The notes: generated by a model not told the origin, from the letters alone. Shown: positions 27,132 to 41,611, counted from the stretch's first letter. The stretch is DNA of 64,000 nucleotides from Streptosporangium pseudovulgare (GCF_014648055.1 NZ_BMQJ01000014.1:214520-278519), one strand, 5' to 3'. Program-made: numbers and translations.

Positions 27132-27362
27132 TCAGGGCTTGAGAAGAAGGCCCAGCGCGATGATGCAGACGAACCAGACCACACCGGTGATGATGGTGAG
27201 CCGGTCAAGGTTGCGCTCGACCACGGAGGACCCTCCGAACGATGACGAGAAACCGCCACCGAACAGATCCGACAGACCCCCGCCCTTGCCCTTGTGGAGC
27301 AGGACGAGCAGGATCATCAGCAAGCTCGCCAGAATGAGGGCGATGGAGATTCCGATTGTCAC
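27132..27362 (-). CDS. secG: Preprotein translocase subunit SecG
   Basis: This 76-aa SecYEG component has two membrane helices (about 3-22 and 55-74) flanking a Gly/Ser-rich cytoplasmic loop, LHKGKGGGLSDLFGGGF, the family fingerprint. It assists protein export across the membrane. Start GTG 27362. Its position after tpiA is the usual actinobacterial arrangement; a consensus-like promoter (27445-27472) may drive it independently. Confidence 0.95.
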   Translation of the reverse strand: MTIGISIALILASLLMILLVLLHKGKGGGLSDLFGGGFSSSFGGSSVVERNLDRLTIITGVVWFVCIIALGLLLKP

Positions 27363-27444
27363 CGTTGACCTGTTCCCTATTTACGCGCGGCCCGCGTCCG
27401 GGCACGACCCTTGTGTGACGCCTGAGGCGTGACGATTCAAACTT

Positions 27445-27472
27445 GCTCTAAGAGGGTACGACCTCATGTCAA
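27445..27472 (-). promoter_or_regulatory. Putative secG promoter inside a palindrome
   Basis: On the minus strand, TTGACA (27472-27467) and TAGAGC (27450-27445) are separated by 16 bp, about 83 bp before the secG start. The -35 lies in the loop of an 8-bp inverted repeat ggtacgac/gtcgtacc (27455-27480), which could be an operator, or alternatively a tpiA attenuator since tpiA ends 16 bp upstream. Confidence 0.45.
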
Positions 27473-27495
27473 GTCGTACCCCCCGAACGTCCCGG

Positions 27496-28281
27496 TCAGC
27501 CCGACATTTCACCAAAACGGCAGATTTTCACGAACTCCACCGGGTCGAGGCTGGCGCCGCCGACCAGGGCGCCGTCCACGTCGGGCTGCGCCATGATGCC
27601 GACGATGTTGTCGGCCTTGACCGACCCTCCGTAAAGGATACGGACGGCGGCGGCCACATCGGCGTCATACAGCTCGGCGAGTCGGGAGCGCAGCGCCCCG
27701 CAGACCTCCTGGGCGTCCTGCGGGGTGGCCACCTCGCCGGTGCCGATCGCCCACACCGGCTCGTAGGCCAGCACGATCGACGCGGCCTGCTCGGCGGTGA
27801 CCTTGCGCAGCGCCCCGTCGAGCTGGGCGACGCTGTGGGCCACCTGGCCGCCGGACCGGCGGACCTCCAGGTTCTCCCCCACGCACAGGATCGGCGTGAG
27901 CGAGTGCCGGTAGGCCGCGTGGACCTTGGCGTTGACCACGTCGTCGTCCTCGCGGTGGTACTGCCGCCGCTCGGAGTGCCCGATCACCACGAAGGTGCAG
28001 CCGAGCTTGGCGAGCATCGCCCCGGAGATCTCCCCGGTGTACGCGCCGCCCTCGTGCTCGGACAGGTCCTGCGCGCCGTACACCAGGCGCAGCTTGTCGC
28101 CGTCCACCAGGGTCTGGACGCTGCGCAGGTCGGTGAACGGCGGCAGGACCGCCACCTCGACCCGGTTGAGGTCCTTGTCGTTCAGCGCGAACGCCAGCTT
28201 CTGGGTGTGGGCGATGGCCTCCAGGTGGTTGAGGTTCATCTTCCAGTTGCCGGCGATGAGGGGCTTGCGTGCCGTGCTCAT
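27496..28281 (-). CDS. tpiA: Triosephosphate isomerase
   Basis: The 261-aa TIM-barrel enzyme interconverts dihydroxyacetone-P and glyceraldehyde-3-P. Catalytic residues are in place: Lys14 (GNWKMN), His102 (VIGHSERR) and Glu174 ([11 protein letters not shown]), with the phosphate loop ILYGGSVK. It is third in gap-pgk-tpiA, about 100 bp after pgk, and reads into secG. Confidence 0.97.
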   Translation of the reverse strand: MSTARKPLIAGNWKMNLNHLEAIAHTQKLAFALNDKDLNRVEVAVLPPFTDLRSVQTLVDGDKLRLVYGAQDLSEHEGGAYTGEISGAMLAKLGCTFVVIGHSERRQYHREDDDVVNAKVHAAYRHSLTPILCVGENLEVRRSGGQVAHSVAQLDGALRKVTAEQAASIVLAYEPVWAIGTGEVATPQDAQEVCGALRSRLAELYDADVAAAVRILYGGSVKADNIVGIMAQPDVDGALVGGASLDPVEFVKICRFGEMSG

Positions 28282-28381
28282 CTGTCACCCGCCGTTCCTC
28301 GTCCGCTCCGCGGAGCGCTTCTCACATGCCTGGCGTCGGAAGCGGGCGCGCCGGGACGGCGCGCCCGCTCACCGCGTCGGT

Positions 28382-29574
28382 TCACTCCCCGGCCTCCAGG
28401 GCGACGAGCCCGGGCAGGGTCTTGCCCTCAAGGTATTCGAGGCTGGCCCCACCGCCGGTGGAGATGTGCGAGAACCCGTCCTCGGGGAGTCCGAGCCTGC
28501 GCACGGCCGCGGCCGAGTCTCCACCGCCGACGACGGTGAACGCCTCCGAGGCGACCAACGCCTCGGCGACCGCGCGAGTTCCCCCGGAGAACGCCTCGAA
28601 CTCGAAGACGCCCATCGGGCCGTTCCAGAACACCGTCCGCGCGTCGGCCAGCTTCTCCGCGAACAGCTCGCGGGTGCGCGGGCCGATGTCGAGGCCCTGG
28701 CGGTCGGCCGGGATCGCGGTGGCGTCGACCACCTCGTACTCGGCGTCCTCGGCGAAGTCGACGGCCGCCAGCACGTCGACCGGCAGGACGAGCTCCACGC
28801 CGCGCTTGGCCGCCTCGTCGAGGAAGCCGCGCACGGTGTCGAGCTGGTCCTCCTGGAGCAGCGACTTCCCCACCTCGCGGCCCTGGGCGGCCAGGAAGGT
28901 GTAGGCCATGCCGCCGCCGATGAGGAGCCGGTCGACCTTCGTCAGGAGGTTGCCGATCACGCCGAGCTTGTCGGAGACCTTCGCGCCGCCGAGGACCACG
29001 ACGTACGGCCGGGCCGGCTCCTCGGTCAGCTTCCGCAGGACCTCGACCTCGGCCAGCACGAGCCGGCCCGCCGCGTGCGGCAGCAGCTTCGGCACGTCGT
29101 AGACGCTGGCGTGCTTGCGGTGCACCGCGCCGAAGCCGTCGCCGACGTAGAGGTCGGCGAAGGCCGCGAGCCTCTCGGCGAACGCGGCGCGCTCGGCGTC
29201 GTCCTTGGACTCCTCGCCCCGCTCGAACCGCAGGTTCTCCAGCAGCGCCACCTGGCCCTCGCCGAGGCCCTCGACGACGGACCGGGCCGACTCGCCCACC
29301 ACGTCGGTGGCGAAGGCGACGTCGGCGCCCAGCAGCTCACCGAGGCGCCGGGCCACCGGCGCCAGGGAGTACTTCGGGTTCGGCTCCCCCTTGGGCCGGC
29401 CGAGGTGGGCGCAGACCACCACCCGGGCGCCCTTGTCGGTGAGCTCCCGGATCGTCGGGACGGAGGCGCGGATGCGGCCGTCGTCGGTGATGACGTCCCC
29501 GTCCAGGGGGACGTTGAGGTCGGCGCGCACCAGGACGCGCCGGCCCTTCACGTCGAATGCGGAGAGGTCCTTCA

Positions 29575-29575
<1 letters not shown>
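28382..29575 (-). CDS. pgk: Phosphoglycerate kinase
   Basis: The 397-aa glycolytic kinase makes ATP from 1,3-bisphosphoglycerate. Visible motifs are [14 protein letters not shown] near the start, [26 protein letters not shown] and the C-terminal [13 protein letters not shown] nucleotide region. The ATG overlaps the gap stop by one base (TGATG), so translation is coupled to gap. A longer open frame to 29704 is antisense-like read-through inside gap and is rejected as a start. Confidence 0.97.
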
Positions 29576-30688
<1,113 letters not shown>

Positions 30689-30746
30689 GGTGGGGTGGGG
30701 TGTGTTCGGCACACCCGGTGACCTGCCGCGACGCCCCCGGCGACGC

Positions 30747-31730
30747 TCAGGGCGCGAGCATGTCGACGGTGAGGTTGGCCTCGGTGTTGGGGATGCCGAT
30801 GTCCTGGGCGCGCTTGTCGGCCATGGCGAGCAGGCGGCGGATGCGCCCGGCGATGGCGTCCTTGGTCAGCGGCGGGTCGGCGAGCTGGCCCAGCTCCTCC
30901 AGGGACGCCTGCTTGTGCTCCACCCGCAGCCGCCCGGCCACCACCAGGTGCTCCGGGGCCTCCTCACCGAGGATCTCCAGGGCCCGCTGGACCCGGGCGC
31001 CGGCCGCGACCGCGGCGCGGGCCGAGCGGCGCAGGTTGGCGTCGTCGAAGTTGGCCAGGCGGTTGGCCGTCGCCCGCACCTCGCGGCGCATCCGGCGGTC
31101 CTCCCACAGCAGCACGCTGTCGTGGGCGCCCAGCCGGGTCAGCAGGGCGCTGATCGCGTCGCCGTCGCGGACCACCACCCGGTCGACGCCGCGCACCTCG
31201 CGCGCCTTGGCGTGGATCTTCAACCGGCGGGCGGAGCCGACCAGCGCGAGCGCCGCCTCCGGCCCGGGGCAGGTGACCTCCAGCGACATGGAGCGGCCCG
31301 GCTCGGTGAGGGAGCCGTGCGCCAGGAACGCCCCGCGCCAGGCGGCCTCGGCGTCGCACGTCGCCCCCGCCACCACCTGCCGGGGCAGGCCGCGGACCGG
31401 GCGGCCGTGGTTGTCGATCAAGCCGGTCTGGCGGGCCAGCGCCTCACCGTCGCGGTACACCCGCACCACGTAGCGGGCGCCCTTGCGCAGTCCCGCGGGG
31501 GCGAGGACGAGCACCTCGGCCCGGTGCCCGAACACCTCGGCGATGTCCTTGATGAGCCGCCGCGCCGTGACGTTGGTGTCCAGCTCGGCCTCGATCACGA
31601 TCCGCCCGCCGACCAGGTGCAGGCCGCTCGCGAAGCGAAGGAGCGTCGACACCTCGGCCTTGCGGCAGCACGGCTTCAGGACCGGTAGCCGGCTCAGCTC
31701 GTCCTTCACCACTCCTGTCATCGCCGCCAT
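30747..31730 (-). CDS. whiA: DNA-binding protein WhiA
   Basis: The 327-aa developmental/cell-division regulator of Gram-positives has an N-terminal LAGLIDADG-like bilobed domain (about 1-210) and a C-terminal helix-turn-helix ([29 protein letters not shown]). Its opening [12 protein letters not shown] and CCRKAE are family-typical. In Streptomyces it works with WhiB to trigger sporulation septation. Start ATG 31730 has GGAGG upstream; ATG 31721 is an alternative. It follows yvcK by 90 bp. Confidence 0.96.
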   Translation of the reverse strand: MAAMTGVVKDELSRLPVLKPCCRKAEVSTLLRFASGLHLVGGRIVIEAELDTNVTARRLIKDIAEVFGHRAEVLVLAPAGLRKGARYVVRVYRDGEALARQTGLIDNHGRPVRGLPRQVVAGATCDAEAAWRGAFLAHGSLTEPGRSMSLEVTCPGPEAALALVGSARRLKIHAKAREVRGVDRVVVRDGDAISALLTRLGAHDSVLLWEDRRMRREVRATANRLANFDDANLRRSARAAVAAGARVQRALEILGEEAPEHLVVAGRLRVEHKQASLEELGQLADPPLTKDAIAGRIRRLLAMADKRAQDIGIPNTEANLTVDMLAP

Positions 31731-31820
31731 ATCGTTCGTCCTCCCCCATCAGACCTCGTGCGGCCCGGAACAACCGGGCACACAGAAGTTTCTCGCACTC
31801 ACGGGCACCGCTGACCAGGA

Positions 31821-32756
31821 TCAACGCTTCCCACGGAAAATCTCGTCCAGGACGGAGGCAAGACGTTGCGCATCGTGCCGCGGGGAGCCGTCGGGGGACG
31901 CGACGTCCGCCAGCACCAGCCGTCCGCCGAGCCCGGCCGCGGCCTTCTCCAGCTCCTCGCGGTCGTCGGCCACCCCGGCGTCGGCGAGCACCACGTCGGT
32001 CTCCAGGGCCGGAGCGTGCTGGCGGAGCACCTCCAGGTGCTTCTGGGGGGAGAACCCGTCGGTCTCGCCGGGCTGCGGGGCGAGGTTCAGCGTGACCAGG
32101 CGGCGCGCCCGGGTGGTGTGCAGCGCCTCGGCCAGCTCGGGCACCTTCAGGTGGGGCAGCACACTGGTGAACCACGACCCGGGGCCGAAGACCACCCAGT
32201 CGGCGTCCAGGACCGCCTGGACCGCCTCGGGACTGGCCGGAGGGTCGGCCGGGACCAGCGAGACGGCCCGGACCCGGCCGGGGGTGAGGGCGCAGGCCAC
32301 CTGCCCGCGCACGGTGCTCACCACGCCGTCCAGCTCGACCTCCGCGACGATGTCGAGCGGCACCGACGACATCGGCAGCACCCGGCCGTGCGCGCCGAGC
32401 AGCCGCCCGACCCAGTCGAGGCCGGCGACCGTGTCGCCGAGCCGCTCCCACAGCGCCACGATCAGCAGGTTGCCGAGCGCGTGCCCGTGCAGCTCGCCCT
32501 CACTGCGGAAACGGTGCTGGACGACCTCGCTCCAGGTACGGCCCCACTCGTCGTCGCCGCACAGGGCGGCCAGCGCCATCCGCAGGTCGCCCGGGGGCAG
32601 CACGCCCAGTTCGCGGCGGAGCCGCCCGCTCGACCCGCCGTCGTCGGCCACCGTGACCACGGCAGTGAGCCCGGAGGTGACCCGGCGCAGCGCCGACAGC
32701 GAGGCGTACAGCCCGTGGCCGCCGCCCAGCGCGACGACCTTGAGATCCTCGATCAC
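31821..32756 (-). CDS. yvcK: YvcK/CofD-like UDP-sugar-binding protein
   Basis: The 311-aa protein has a Rossmann-like start VVALGGGHGLYASLSALR, then VTVADDGGSSGRLRRELGVLPPGDLR, the signature of YvcK (GlmR). In Bacillus and mycobacteria this family binds UDP-GlcNAc and steers carbon towards peptidoglycan precursors. GTG 32756 overlaps the rapZ stop by 4 bp. Its place between rapZ and whiA is conserved in actinobacteria and Firmicutes. Confidence 0.94.
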   Translation of the reverse strand: MIEDLKVVALGGGHGLYASLSALRRVTSGLTAVVTVADDGGSSGRLRRELGVLPPGDLRMALAALCGDDEWGRTWSEVVQHRFRSEGELHGHALGNLLIVALWERLGDTVAGLDWVGRLLGAHGRVLPMSSVPLDIVAEVELDGVVSTVRGQVACALTPGRVRAVSLVPADPPASPEAVQAVLDADWVVFGPGSWFTSVLPHLKVPELAEALHTTRARRLVTLNLAPQPGETDGFSPQKHLEVLRQHAPALETDVVLADAGVADDREELEKAAAGLGGRLVLADVASPDGSPRHDAQRLASVLDEIFRGKR

Positions 32757-33727
32757 TCCCGGCCCACATCCCGGTGGCTCACCTGAACGTCCAGGCCGCC
32801 GCGGTCACGCAGCCGCGCCCCGATCTGCTCGGCCAGGGCGACGCTGCGGTGCTTGCCGCCGGTGCAGCCCACCGCGAGCGTGGCGTAGCTCTTGCCCTCG
32901 CGGGCGTAGCCGGCCGCGATGATGCCGACCACCTCCTCGTAGGCGTCGAGCAGCTCCTTGGCGCCCGGCTGGCCGAGGACGTAGTCGCGCACCGCCGGGT
33001 CCAGGCCGTTCATCGGGCGCAGCTCGGGCACCCAGTGCGGGTTGGGCAGGAACCGGCAGTCGACGACCAGGTCGGCGTCGACCGGCAGGCCGTACTTGTA
33101 GCCGAAGGAGACGACGTTGACCCGCAGGCCCGGACGGTCCTCGCCGCCGAAGAAGGCGACGATCTTGCCGCGCAGCTCGTGGACGTTGAGGTTGGAGGTG
33201 TCGATGACCAGGTCGGCGTTGGCCCGCACCTCCCGCAGGATGCCCCGCTCGCGGGCGATCCCGTCGACCAGCCGGCCGTCCCCCTGCAGGGGGTGCGGGC
33301 GGCGGACGTTCTCGAACCTGCGCACCAGCTCCTCGTCGCTGGCCTCCAGGAACACCACCCGTACGGCGACGCCCCGCCCGTCGAGCTCCCCGATCGCGGC
33401 GTTGAGGTCGGTGGTGAAGGCCAGACTGCGCACGTCGACCACGGCCGCCACCTTGTCGGCGGCCAGCTTGACCCGGCCGGCCTCCTCCGCCATGGCGAAC
33501 AGCAGACCGGGCGGCAGGTTGTCGATGACGAACCAGCCCAGGTCCTCCAGGGCCTTGGCGGCGGTGCTCCGCCCCGCCCCGGACATGCCGGTGACGATGA
33601 CGAACGCGGTCTGACCGCCGTCGGCCCGCCGCCGGTCCGGCCGTCCGCCGGTCGCGCCCGGCGCCTCACCCGCGCCGCGGTGGCCGCCCGCGGTCGGCTC
33701 GTCGTTCGGGGCCTGTTCCTCGCTCAT
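32753..33727 (-). CDS. rapZ: RNase adapter/nucleotide-binding protein RapZ (YvcJ)
   Basis: The 324-aa P-loop protein has Walker [10 protein letters not shown] at 47-55, [12 protein letters not shown], and a C-terminal domain ending [16 protein letters not shown]. In E. coli RapZ binds glucosamine-6-P and directs RNase E to GlmZ; the actinobacterial role is less clear. The first about 40 residues are a hydrophilic extension rich in Gly, Arg and Asp. ATG 33727 overlaps the uvrC stop (ATGA). Confidence 0.95.
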   Translation of the reverse strand: MSEEQAPNDEPTAGGHRGAGEAPGATGGRPDRRRADGGQTAFVIVTGMSGAGRSTAAKALEDLGWFVIDNLPPGLLFAMAEEAGRVKLAADKVAAVVDVRSLAFTTDLNAAIGELDGRGVAVRVVFLEASDEELVRRFENVRRPHPLQGDGRLVDGIARERGILREVRANADLVIDTSNLNVHELRGKIVAFFGGEDRPGLRVNVVSFGYKYGLPVDADLVVDCRFLPNPHWVPELRPMNGLDPAVRDYVLGQPGAKELLDAYEEVVGIIAAGYAREGKSYATLAVGCTGGKHRSVALAEQIGARLRDRGGLDVQVSHRDVGRE

Positions 33728-35697
33728 GAGCTCTCATCCTTCAACGCCGACACGATCGTCTCGGCCGTGGCGGGGCCGATCCCGGGGACCTCGCAGATCT
33801 GGGCGGCGGTCGCCTCCCGCAGCCGCTTCACCGATCCGAAGTGCTTGATCAGGGCCTGCCTGCGGGCAGGCCCGAGCCCCGGCACCCCGTCCAGGGCGCT
33901 TTCCCTGACGCTCCTGGACCGCTTGGAACGATGGTAGGTGATGGCGAAGCGGTGGGCCTCGTCGCGCACCCGCTGCAGCAGGTAAAGGGCCTCGCTCGCC
34001 CGGGGGAGGATCACCGGCAGCTCCTCGTCCGGGAGCCAGACCTCCTCCAGCCGTTTGGCCAGGCCGCAGACCGCCACGTCGTCCACGCCCAGCTCGTCCA
34101 GCGCGCGCCGGGCGGCGGCGGCCTGGGCCGGGCCGCCGTCCACGACGACGAGGTTGGGCGGGTAGGCGAACTTGCGCGGCCTGCCGGTCTCGGGGTCGAT
34201 GCCCGGCTCGCCGCCCGCCCCGGGATCGATCCCCGGCTCGGCGCCCGCCTCGGAATCGGCGCCCATCTCGACGTCGAGCTCCCCGGTGGCCGAGCGCTCC
34301 TCGAGGTACCGCTTGAACCGCCGCGAGATCACCTCGTGGATCGAGGCGACGTCTCCCCCGGTGGTGCGGACGGAGAACCTGCGGTATTCACTCTTGCGGG
34401 CCAGGCCGTCCTCGAAGACCACCATGGAGGCCACCACGTCCGTGCCCTGCATGTGGGAGACGTCGTAGCACTCGATGCGCAGCGGCGCCTGGTCGAGGCC
34501 GAGGGCGTCGGCGACCTCCTGCAGCGCCCTGCTGCGCGACGTCAGGTCGCTGGCCCGCTTGAGCTTGTGCTGCCGGAGCGCCTCCGCCGCGTTGCGCTCG
34601 ACGGTCGTCAGCAGGTCCTTCTTGTCGCCGCGCTGCGGGACGCGGATCTCCACCCGGCCCCCGCGGTGCTCGCCGAGCAGCTCGGCGATCGCGTCGGCGT
34701 CCGACGGCAGAACCGGCACCAGCACCTCCCGGGGGACCGCCTCGGCGGCCGCCTCGCCGTAGATCTGCAGCAGGAACCGCTCGACCAGCTCACCGGGACC
34801 GGTCTCCTCGACCTTGTCCACCACCCAGCCGCGCTGACCCCTGATACGGCCGCCGCGGACGTAGAAGACCTGGACGGCCGCCTCCAGCGGGTCCTCGGCC
34901 AGCGCGACCACGTCGCAGTCGGTGTTGTCGCCCAGCACGACGGCCTGCTTCTCCATGGCCCGCCGCAGGGCCTGGATGTCGTCGCGCAGCCGGGCGGCCC
35001 GCTCGTACTCCTGCTCGGCGGCGGCCCGGGCCATCTCGCGCTCCAGCCGTCTGACGAACCGGCCGGTGTTGCCCGCCATGAAGTCGCAGAAGTCCTCGGC
35101 CAGGGTCCGGTGGTCCTCGGGGCTGATCCGGCCCACGCAGGGCGCCGAGCACTTGTCGATGTAACCCAGCAGGCAGGGCCGGCCGACCTGCCCGGCCCGC
35201 CGGAACACCCCCGTCGAGCAGCTCCGGATCGGGAACACCCGCAGCAGCAGGTCCACCGTCTCCCGGATCGCCCAGGCGTGGGAGTAGGGGCCGAAGTAGC
35301 GGGTGCCCTTGCGCTTGGCCCCCCGCAGGACCTGCACGCGGGGGAACTCCTCCCCCATGGTGACCGCGAGGTAGGGGTAGGACTTGTCGTCGCGGTACTT
35401 GACGTTGAACCGCGGGTCGTACTCCTTGATCCAGGAGTATTCGAGCTGGAGCGCCTCCACCTCGGTGCCGACGACCGTCCAGTCGACGCCGGCGGCCGTG
35501 GTGAGCATGGTCTGGGTGCGCGGGTGCAGCCCGGCGAAGTCGGCGAAGTAGGAGTTCAGCCGCTGGCGGAGGTTCTTGGCCTTGCCGACGTAGATCACCC
35601 GGTCGTCGGGGTCCCTGAACCGGTAGACGCCGGGGGACTCGGGGATCGACCCCGGACTCGGCCGGAAGCTCGCCGGACCGCCTGCAGATCTCGCCAC
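33724..35697 (-). CDS. uvrC: Excinuclease ABC subunit C
   Basis: The 657-aa nucleotide-excision-repair nuclease makes both incisions around a lesion. Domains in order are GIY-YIG (about 18-95; PGVYRF...[14 protein letters not shown]), Cys-containing linker, UVR helix pair (about 205-240), RNase H-like endonuclease, and tandem HhH motifs at the end ([16 protein letters not shown]...[12 protein letters not shown]). An acidic Glu/Pro/Gly/Ile/Asp insertion lies before [10 protein letters not shown], and its coding DNA is internally repeated (about 34190-34270). It heads the coupled uvrC-rapZ-yvcK-whiA operon. Confidence 0.97.
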   Translation of the reverse strand: MARSAGGPASFRPSPGSIPESPGVYRFRDPDDRVIYVGKAKNLRQRLNSYFADFAGLHPRTQTMLTTAAGVDWTVVGTEVEALQLEYSWIKEYDPRFNVKYRDDKSYPYLAVTMGEEFPRVQVLRGAKRKGTRYFGPYSHAWAIRETVDLLLRVFPIRSCSTGVFRRAGQVGRPCLLGYIDKCSAPCVGRISPEDHRTLAEDFCDFMAGNTGRFVRRLEREMARAAAEQEYERAARLRDDIQALRRAMEKQAVVLGDNTDCDVVALAEDPLEAAVQVFYVRGGRIRGQRGWVVDKVEETGPGELVERFLLQIYGEAAAEAVPREVLVPVLPSDADAIAELLGEHRGGRVEIRVPQRGDKKDLLTTVERNAAEALRQHKLKRASDLTSRSRALQEVADALGLDQAPLRIECYDVSHMQGTDVVASMVVFEDGLARKSEYRRFSVRTTGGDVASIHEVISRRFKRYLEERSATGELDVEMGADSEAGAEPGIDPGAGGEPGIDPETGRPRKFAYPPNLVVVDGGPAQAAAARRALDELGVDDVAVCGLAKRLEEVWLPDEELPVILPRASEALYLLQRVRDEAHRFAITYHRSKRSRSVRESALDGVPGLGPARRQALIKHFGSVKRLREATAAQICEVPGIGPATAETIVSALKDESS

Positions 35698-35803
35698 ACC
35701 AAGAGCCTATCGGCCCGCGCCGACAGGTTTCCTTCCCGCGAGCCCTCCCGGGCCGGGACTCCCGACGCCCGGCCCGGAAGTCCCGGTTGAGACCCTCGGG
35801 GGC

Positions 35804-36247
35804 TCAGCCGAGGACGATGGAGCCGCCCTCGACCTTTATCTCCTTGGCCTCCAGGGGCCGCGTGGCCGGACCCAGGGTCACTGCCCCGTCGGCGATGGCG
35901 AACTTGCTGCCGTGGCACGGGCAGTTGATCGTGCCGTCGGAGACGCTCTGCACCTGGCACCCCCGATGGGTGCAGACGGAGCTGAACGCCTTGAAATCCC
36001 CGGCCGCGGGCTGGGTGACCACGACCTTGCGGTCCGGGAAGACGGCGCCGCCGCCCACGGGGATGTCGGCGGTCTTGGCCAGCGCCCCCTGCCCCTGCTG
36101 CGCGCCGGTGCCGGCGGACCCGCCGGCCGTCTGATCACCGGTCACGGTGGCCGTCTGGTCGCCGCCCTCGCCGCAGGCGGTCAGCACCGCCGCCACGCCG
36201 GCGCCTCCGGCTCCCAGCAGCACCGCACGGCGTGTCGCGTCCGTCAT
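35804..36247 (-). CDS. Rieske [2Fe-2S] lipoprotein, twin-arginine type (first)
   Basis: 147 aa. The N-terminus has an Arg pair and a hydrophobic stretch ending LTAC, a lipobox, so it is likely exported by Tat with its cluster and lipid-anchored on the outer membrane face. The Rieske cluster site is Cys92-x-His94 and Cys109-x-x-His112, with disulfide Cys97/Cys111. An Ala/Gly/Thr/Gln linker connects lipid anchor and domain. Start ATG 36247 has GGAGAG upstream. Electron partner unknown. Confidence 0.9.
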   Translation of the reverse strand: MTDATRRAVLLGAGGAGVAAVLTACGEGGDQTATVTGDQTAGGSAGTGAQQGQGALAKTADIPVGGGAVFPDRKVVVTQPAAGDFKAFSSVCTHRGCQVQSVSDGTINCPCHGSKFAIADGAVTLGPATRPLEAKEIKVEGGSIVLG

Positions 36248-36369
36248 CGTCACTCTCCCCAGATCGTCGTCAGGTGCGAACTCCCCGATGTGGATCAGCA
36301 TGCCGTACCCGGTGTCAAAAATCTGTGAAGCTTCAACTTCTGCCGCGCTCCATACCGGGACGCGGCGGA

Positions 36370-36798
36370 TCAGACGAGGACGATGCCACTGCCCTCGACC
36401 TTCAGCGGGAACTCGGCGAGGGGGGCCTCCGCCGGGCCCCGGAGAAGCTTGCCGGAGTCGGCGGCGAACTGGCTGCCGTGGCAGGGACAGTTGATCTTGC
36501 CGTCCGCGACGCCGCCGACCGCGCAGCCCCGGTGCGGGCAGCTGGCGCTGAACGCCTTGAACACCCCGGAGGAGGGCTGGGTGATCAGGATCTTCCACTG
36601 GGAGATGACGAGGCCGCCGCCCACGGGGACGTCGGAGGTCTGCGCGACCACCTTCCCCTTGACGCCGGGCGGCACGATCGCCGGGCCGGGATCCTCCGCG
36701 GCGCATCCGGCGAGCGCCGCCCCGCAGGCCACGGCGGCGGCGGTGGCGCCGATGACGTGCCTGCGCGTGGGCATGGCGGAACCTTCACTGCTGCTCAT
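36370..36798 (-). CDS. Rieske [2Fe-2S] lipoprotein, twin-arginine type (second)
   Basis: 142 aa. TRRHVIGATAAAVACGAALA followed by GC is a Tat-plus-lipobox signal. Rieske ligands are Cys87-x-His89 and Cys104-x-x-His107, with disulfide Cys92/Cys106. It is a tandem paralogue of the 35804 gene (shared DVPVGGG and CPCHGS regions), with a 122-bp gap. ATG 36798 is taken (GGAAGG upstream); ATG 36774 (MPTRRHV) is a good alternative. Confidence 0.88.
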   Translation of the reverse strand: MSSSEGSAMPTRRHVIGATAAAVACGAALAGCAAEDPGPAIVPPGVKGKVVAQTSDVPVGGGLVISQWKILITQPSSGVFKAFSASCPHRGCAVGGVADGKINCPCHGSQFAADSGKLLRGPAEAPLAEFPLKVEGSGIVLV

Positions 36799-37000
36799 TG
36801 TTGCGGCCCTTCCTCGTCTTCCCCGTGCCGGAGGCGGCGACCCGTGTCAGGGGGCGGTCCTCGCCACCGGCTCACACCATCGGCCCGTGCCGCCGATCCG
36901 TGCCGCCGGCCACGACCGCCGGTCCGCGCACGCGGGCCGCGCCGGGACCGGACTGCCGCACCAAGGGTATTGGCGCCGCAGCCCGGTCCCGCATCCGGCC

Positions 37001-39841
<2,841 letters not shown>

Positions 39842-40062
39842 AGTAGTCCCGACGTCGATGTGGAAGGTTGAGAAGCGGTCGCGGGAAGACTAGCGACGGG
39901 GTCCGACAATTTCGCGGAGCGTCGTGCGGGGGATCAGGTCTCCCGTCCGCTTCAAGGTTACGGCCTTGCGCGCGTGCCGCGGGGCCGCCTGATGTTCAAC
40001 CACGAAGACACGATCGTTTATGCCCTGGCCCGGCGGCCCGCCCAGGTGATGGAGTGTGGGGC

Positions 40063-40890
40063 ATGAACGTCATAGACAGGCTCCTGGCCGAGCTGGACGG
40101 CTCCATGGGGCGGCTGCTCTCCACCGTCGCCGGGCTGTCCGACGACGACGTCGCGGAGCCCTCCCGCCTGCCCGGCTGGAGCCGGGGACACGTGCTCGCC
40201 CACATATCGCGCAACGCCGACAGCCACGTCAACCTGCTGACCTGGGCCAGGACCGGCGTCGAGACGCCGCAGTACCCCGACGCCGAGACGCGTGAGGCCG
40301 GGATCCGGGCGGGGGCGGCGCGGCCCGTCAAGGAGCAGCTGGCCGACCTGGAGGACAGCGCCGCACGGCTGTCGGGGGCCGTGCGGGCCATGCCCGCCGA
40401 CGGGTGGCGGGCGACGGTCGGCGGCATGCGCGGACCCGGCCACCCCGCCTGGTACGTCCTCGTCCGGCGGCTGCGGGAGGTCGAGATCCACCACGTGGAC
40501 CTGGGCGCCGGCTACCGGTGCGCCGACTGGCCGGAGACATTCGTCCGCCGGGAGCTGTACGACGCGATGGTGTCGTGGCCGCACGGGCACGGCACGGTCA
40601 GCGAGATCGTGGTGGAGGAGGTCAAGGACGGCGACAAGCACCGCCAGGTCTGGCGGGGGCTGGGCCCGGGGCCGGTCGTCCAGGGCGACGCCTGGAGCCT
40701 GCTGGGATGGTTGACCGGGCGCGCCTCGGGAACGGGCCTCAGGATAATGCCGGAGGGGACCGCGGGGAACCGGCCCGCCTCGGTGGACGTCGGGCCGCTG
40801 CCCGCGCCGCCACCCTGGCTGACCCTGCCCGCGCCCCCGAACCTGCCCGACACCCCGCCCGAGGAGTACCCGCCGACGGCCCCCTCCTGA
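40063..40890 (+). CDS. Mycothiol-dependent maleylpyruvate isomerase family protein
   Basis: The 275-aa protein of the MDMPI/DinB-like superfamily has the typical opening LLAELDGSMGRLLSTVAGLSDD and PSRLPGWSRGHVLAHISRNAD; the metal ligands are expected in HVLAHI and EVEIHHVDL. The family uses mycothiol, the actinobacterial thiol, for isomerisation or transfer reactions; this copy's substrate is unknown. The last 40 residues are Pro-rich. ATG 40063 has GGAG upstream. The MBL hydrolase gene follows 74 bp later, suggesting a shared detoxification job. Confidence 0.88.
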   Translation: MNVIDRLLAELDGSMGRLLSTVAGLSDDDVAEPSRLPGWSRGHVLAHISRNADSHVNLLTWARTGVETPQYPDAETREAGIRAGAARPVKEQLADLEDSAARLSGAVRAMPADGWRATVGGMRGPGHPAWYVLVRRLREVEIHHVDLGAGYRCADWPETFVRRELYDAMVSWPHGHGTVSEIVVEEVKDGDKHRQVWRGLGPGPVVQGDAWSLLGWLTGRASGTGLRIMPEGTAGNRPASVDVGPLPAPPPWLTLPAPPNLPDTPPEEYPPTAPS

Positions 40891-40964
40891 AAGACGGGGC
40901 GCGGAGGCGCGCCGGGTTTCCTCCCGGCCCCGAAGGACCGGGTTTCCCACCCTGGAGGTAACTG

Positions 40965-41606
40965 ATGACCTATACCGGTGACGTGCGGGTCGGCGGTCCC
41001 GCCGACGTCCGCGAGCTGAGCGCCCTGACGATCTCCAAACTGGCCGTCGGGCCGTACGACAACAACGCGTACCTGGTGCGTTGCAACGAGACCGGCGACG
41101 GCGTGCTCATCGACGCCGCCGCGGACGCCGACCGGCTGCTGGCGCTCATCGGCGACCAGCCGATCAGCAAGATCGTGACCACCCACCGGCATCACGACCA
41201 CTGGCAGGCGCTGGAGCGGGTGGCCGGCGTGACGGGGGCGGCGGTGGTCGCCCACCCGCTCGACGCGCCGGAGCTGCCGGTGCCGGTGGACCAGGAGGTG
41301 GAGCACGGCGACGGCGTCACCGTCGGCGTGGTGTCCCTGGAGGTGATCCATCTGCGCGGCCACACGCCCGGCTCGATCGCGCTGCACCACCCCGGGCACC
41401 TGTTCACCGGTGACTCGCTGTTCCCCGGCGGCGTCGGCAACACCGAGAAGGACCCGAAGCGGTTCGAGCAGCTCTTCACGGACGTGTCGGAGCGGATCTT
41501 CAACCGGCTGCCCGACGACACCTGGGTCTACCCGGGCCACGGCAAGGACACCACGCTGGGCGCCGAGCGCCCGTCCCTGCCGGAGTGGCGGGCCCGCGGC
41601 TGGTGA
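40965..41606 (+). CDS. MBL-fold hydrolase, glyoxalase II-like
   Basis: The 213-aa metallo-beta-lactamase-fold enzyme has the dinuclear metal motif THRHHDHW (His74, His76, Asp78, His79), later LRGHTPGSIAL, FTGDSLF and VYPGHGKDT. The arrangement is that of hydroxyacyl-thiol hydrolases. Following a mycothiol-enzyme homologue, an acyl-mycothiol substrate is a reasonable inference. CTGGAGGT precedes ATG at good spacing. A perfect 18-bp hairpin follows the stop. Confidence 0.9.
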   Translation: MTYTGDVRVGGPADVRELSALTISKLAVGPYDNNAYLVRCNETGDGVLIDAAADADRLLALIGDQPISKIVTTHRHHDHWQALERVAGVTGAAVVAHPLDAPELPVPVDQEVEHGDGVTVGVVSLEVIHLRGHTPGSIALHHPGHLFTGDSLFPGGVGNTEKDPKRFEQLFTDVSERIFNRLPDDTWVYPGHGKDTTLGAERPSLPEWRARGW

Positions 41607-41611
41607 GCCTC

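Noticed and set aside
39842..40062. LexA/SOS box upstream of uvrA
   Set aside because: I looked for the actinobacterial GAAC-N4-GTTC pattern in both orientations and found no acceptable match; the same holds ahead of recN.
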